A stretch of DNA of 64,000 nucleotides from Antitrichia curtipendula (lineage: Eukaryota > Streptophyta > Bryopsida > Hypnales > Leucodontaceae). The stretch is from positions 12,110,981-12,174,980 of the forward strand of contig OX579640.1 in the NCBI GenBank assembly GCA_951230915.1, written 5' to 3'. Under the pieces are notes generated by a model, which saw only the letters and a list, made by a program, of their open reading frames with translations, was not told the DNA's origin and did no database searches. Below, in pieces: positions 60,849 to 64,000 of the stretch. Within the stretch, counting starts at the first letter, position 1. Every line of letters begins with the position of its first letter. The translations under genes were made by a program, and so were the position numbers.

Positions 60849-61889
60849 GGACTGTTGGACTTTTTTGTTGGTTTCAGATGCCCAAAAATATTTTCTCTTA
60901 TTTTTCACTTGAAGAAAAATTGATGCGGAATGTAACACAAGTGGTTTCATATTTTTTGGAGCATTTATGAGTTACTTATGAATTTTCAAAGAATTTTGCT
61001 ATAGGCACCTATTTGTGATCCTAGGTCTTGCAAAACTCACTCATGTGCAATCTGGAAAAAATATGGCTTGACCAAAAACAAACACTGTAGCATTCAAAAA
61101 GTCATACACAAGATTCCTAAATGCAATCCGTACTAAACTTAAACGGATCCTACATTCTTTTAACATTTGTAAGAAGGCAACTGGACAATCAATTCCCATT
61201 TTAAAAAAATTAAATGGACATACTTTGGCTTTGAAATGAACCTTCCCGGGCTCTTATTCCATCCACAGACAATCCTTAATTATGCAACACTATACACTAA
61301 GAGAGATTGGCAGTCCATTTTAAAACCATTTAGTCTCCATTTCACAGCTCCCTACACGACTGTTTGAAGAAGAGGGTCACATTTTGAGCCACCTCCATTA
61401 GAGTCCAAGGGTGGCAATGCTTTCATTTCCAAACTCCCAAGATTAATAGGAACCTCAAGTTGTCCAAACTTAGGTTCCTATGATCTCAATTTTGGACAAA
61501 TTTTTTAGAAATTTTTGAAGATAGAAAAACTGATTAGCTTTCTTGTTTAATAATTTTCATTTTGATTGGTGCATGGGAGCAAAAGTTATGCCACAGTAAG
61601 CCCAAACCAAGTGAGAGCATGTTGCAAAAGGAACACATAAAAACTTCAAACAATTTATAAAAAATAATTTTTTATAGAATTATTATATTTTTGTCTATTT
61701 GAAAATTTTAAATTCATTCCATTTGGATAAGAGACATGAAAGTTATGAAATTTTTTGTTTAGGGGGCAATCTTAGAAAAAAATTCAAAAAATAATGTACT
61801 AGATCTATTTACGAGTTATATTTTAAAAAATTAAGAAAAAACAACTGCACATGGTTTAGTTTGTTTTCTACACTGAATAGGGATACTAA
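60849..61889. repeat. AT-rich intergenic DNA with a family B-like fragment
   Basis: About 61445-61640 resembles the left part of family B (aggttcctatgatctcaat, ttttcattttgattggtgca, gagcaaaagttatg). No gene is recognised. Confidence 0.4.
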
Positions 61890-62998
61890 CCCCTAAAAGA
61901 CCAGCATGCATTTTTTGGCAGTATATAAATTTTGAGCAGGTTACTGTAACTGGACATTTGCATGATTTGGGCTGAAATTTTAATAGAAGGTGAAGACGAG
62001 GAATATCTTTCATATGCACTAAATCTTATGACATTTGGAAATATGAATAAAAAGTTATGGCCTAACATGTTACTTTTTTCCTTAGATGGACAGTTCGGGT
62101 AGATAAGAAAAAATCACTTTTTCGAAAATAAAAATTTGAAATTGGTTTTCTAGAGTTATATCTATGTGGAAAGCTTTGAATCATTTAGTTTTGACCAATG
62201 AATCAAAAGTTAAGAGAAGTTTTAGTTTGCAAGCAGCTATAGATTTTCTACTCTAAAATAAACTTTGACATCCTTCATCTTACTCAATTTTTCAATATTT
62301 TTTGAAAAAAATAAAACCATAGGATGTAGATTGTTTATTACAACATTTTAACCATTGGGATTGGCATTTTTCAATTCCATAATTAAATTCTTAACAATTT
62401 TGTATTTTGAATCACTTTCTACCACTAGAAGAAACCCGTGTTTTATTTGACGTCTAAAAATTGGACGTCAAATTTTTTAGACATCAAACATAACATTAGG
62501 ATGCTAGTTTTGACATCATAATGTTATGTTTGATGTCCAAAAAATTTGACTTCCAATTTTTAGACGTCAAATAAAACACGGGTTTCTTCTAGTGTACTTC
62601 TTTCTACTTACTATTTTTTCCTATGTGTTGTATGATTCCAAATGATGGGAAAATTTTTAAGCATATATCCAACTTGTCTAGGAAAAACAATCCAAAGAAA
62701 CACCACAATTTTGGACATTTTTTCATAGAAAAGTGAGCTTGTGAAGTGCAGTTGCCCTGTTTTTTGCAGGGCCCAGAAAATGATTTCAGTGAATTTGAAT
62801 GCTTATATTTTGCAACCCACGTGGTGGAAATTTCTGAAATTTTTACCACATGTTATCAAGTTAGTTACATACAACAAGATCCTATGGTTACATGTGTCCA
62901 AAAAAAAATTCTTTTTCAAAAAAATCGTACTTGAACTAGAAATGGCGGTTTTGGAGTGTTTTTGGTGAAAACATAGTCAAGGAACTTAAATTAAGGGG
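61890..62998. mobile_element. Family A TTAA element, decayed right end, carrying a nested CACTA-like MITE
   Basis: The left end cccctaaaagaccagc follows ctaa (one change from TTAA). The interior is collinear with 8073-9045 and 31539-32471. The right end is degraded (ggaacttaaattaagggg). The 172-bp CACTA-like insertion at 62423-62594 is absent from the 31539 copy at the equivalent position. There is no coding capacity. Confidence 0.7.
62423..62594. mobile_element. CACTA-like MITE with near-perfect long inverted ends, TSD TAC
   Basis: A 172-bp element starts cactagaagaaacccg and ends with the inverse. The arms are about 75 bp and differ at only about two positions; the short loop is near 62500-62515. 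TAC flanks both sides (62420-62422 and 62595-62597). The family A copy at 31539 provides the uninterrupted site. The arms are so similar that the insertion is probably recent. Confidence 0.9.
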
Positions 62999-63029
62999 AT
63001 AAGCAGACCAAAATATTAAAGAGACTTAT

Positions 63030-63454
63030 TAGTGGTAGTCACAACTTGTTCAAGGTGCGTGTGAACAATGGAGATCTATGTGGTGGCGACGTAGGGTTGG
63101 CTTCTTTTTACTTTCTTAGCGTGATATTGATTGTTCACCTTCAACATCCACCTCAAAAGGTGGATGTTGAAGGTGAACAATCAATATCACACTAAGAATA
63201 TTCCTTTGTTCTCTTAACTTTTCCTTTTTGAACTCCCACTTTGACCTTTGGACTTCTAATTTTGTCTTCATGTCACCTTTTTGGCTCCCAAAAGGACTCC
63301 AAGGTAACTCCATTATCCATTCTCCACATTCTACGTCAAAGAGGGTGGTCATAGCTTCTTCTAAAACGTGGCTTCTCATTGGCTACTACAAACATGCTCC
63401 GCTATTGAATCTCCATTGTTCACATGCACCTTGAACAAGCTGTGACTACCACTA
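63030..63454. mobile_element. Foldback element with 45-bp ends and an internal perfect hairpin
   Basis: The outer ends are inverted repeats of about 45 bp with two mismatches: tagtggtagtcacaacttg at the left pairs with caagctgtgactaccacta at the right, continuing through gtgaacaatggagat. Inside is a perfect 33-bp inverted repeat (63121-63153 and 63158-63190) around a 4-base loop. There is no coding capacity. Confidence 0.8.
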
Positions 63455-64000
63455 TTGTGAAAAACTGTAGATATTTGAAACATGATGTATGGCTCTTGGA
63501 CACTTCAGTAACTATTGATGTACAACAAAGTTATATATATTTTTATACTGTGTAATATTGATTAGCTAGTATTGGTCCCCTTAAACCCCCCCTATTCAGT
63601 GTAGAACAACCTCACCATTTTGTGGGAATCTGAGCAAGTTATGGCACATGAGAAACATGCATCAGGTGTAAATAATGTTTTTTTGGAATCAAAGAACTTC
63701 CAATTGGTCCGTTGAACCAACTGAATGGCCAATTTCTTCCATTCTCATCCCATCCCAGTCCGCTCAGACATTTCAACCTTTTTTTCTATTATACTGACTT
63801 TTACTCAGTCTCTGTCTGTGCATCAGTTCTCTTGCCATGGGGCCACATGCTTTCTGGACCTGCCATTTTACACTTGGCACTCCCTCCCACCCTCGACAAC
63901 GGGCTCCACCCAATTTGTTTGAAACTTGAAACAGAAAATCCTCCGTCTCCAGTTCCCTTTTTGTCGTGTTCCCTGTAAGGTAGTCAATTCAAAAAAAACA
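63455..64000. other. Intergenic end of window
   Basis: No gene is recognised. Open frames at 63712-63978 have no recognisable domain. Confidence 0.4.

Overview
This is a low-gene-density, AT-rich stretch of a land-plant nuclear genome. The evidence is three spliced or intact plant genes with GT-AG introns, a class II trehalose-6-phosphate synthase, a plant-type (M-alpha) MADS gene, a mitochondrial SCO1 homologue, and a dense load of short non-autonomous DNA transposons. A recognisable piggyBac transposase and the divergent N terminus of the TPS point weakly towards a seed-free plant (lycophyte, fern or bryophyte). That placement is an inference I cannot test here. One run of 200 N (8497-8696) marks an assembly gap.

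Genes. A complete three-exon class II TPS (20811-24216, +, 855 aa) lies in a GC-richer island. A single-exon type I MADS-box gene (37163-37942, -, 259 aa) has a tandem-repeat array in its 5' flank. A complete seven-exon SCO1/HCC1-type copper chaperone (50306-53617, -, 341 aa) is rebuilt from splice junctions that all keep frame. The three genes are far apart, unrelated in function and show no operon-like organisation. A degraded coding relic with a SWIM-like CxC...CxH motif lies on the minus strand near 30.2-31.2 kb.

Mobile DNA. The most interesting content is a piggyBac system. One 5.47 kb element (55376-60844) is bounded by TTAA and by near-perfect 13-bp terminal inverted repeats starting tCCCAAAATGACC / CCCCAAAATGACC. 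It encodes a transposase with the three piggyBac aspartates but six in-frame stops and no frameshift. The window also holds about eight non-autonomous elements that end in CCCC(T/A)AAA and are flanked by exact or nearly exact TTAA. They fall into four families (called A-D here): A at 350, 8073, 31539 and 61890; B at about 13385 and 46424; C at 14312 and 28395; D at 2042. Family D shares about 40 bp of terminal sequence, including a subterminal palindrome, with the piggyBac element.

Other repeats: three CACTA-like miniature elements, two with exact 3-bp target duplications and one of those with a matching empty site; a nested MITE family with ATGGGCAATTT ends (34.6-35.8 kb, 45.5 kb, 9.05 kb); foldback elements at 4.4-5.3 kb and 63.0-63.5 kb; a 2.5-kb tandem duplication (40451-45483); minisatellites; TATCCN/TATTCN arrays; and (TAA)n and (AT)n microsatellites. 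The remaining DNA is AT-rich intergenic sequence in which I see no gene. Family names A-D and the other labels are local to this answer.
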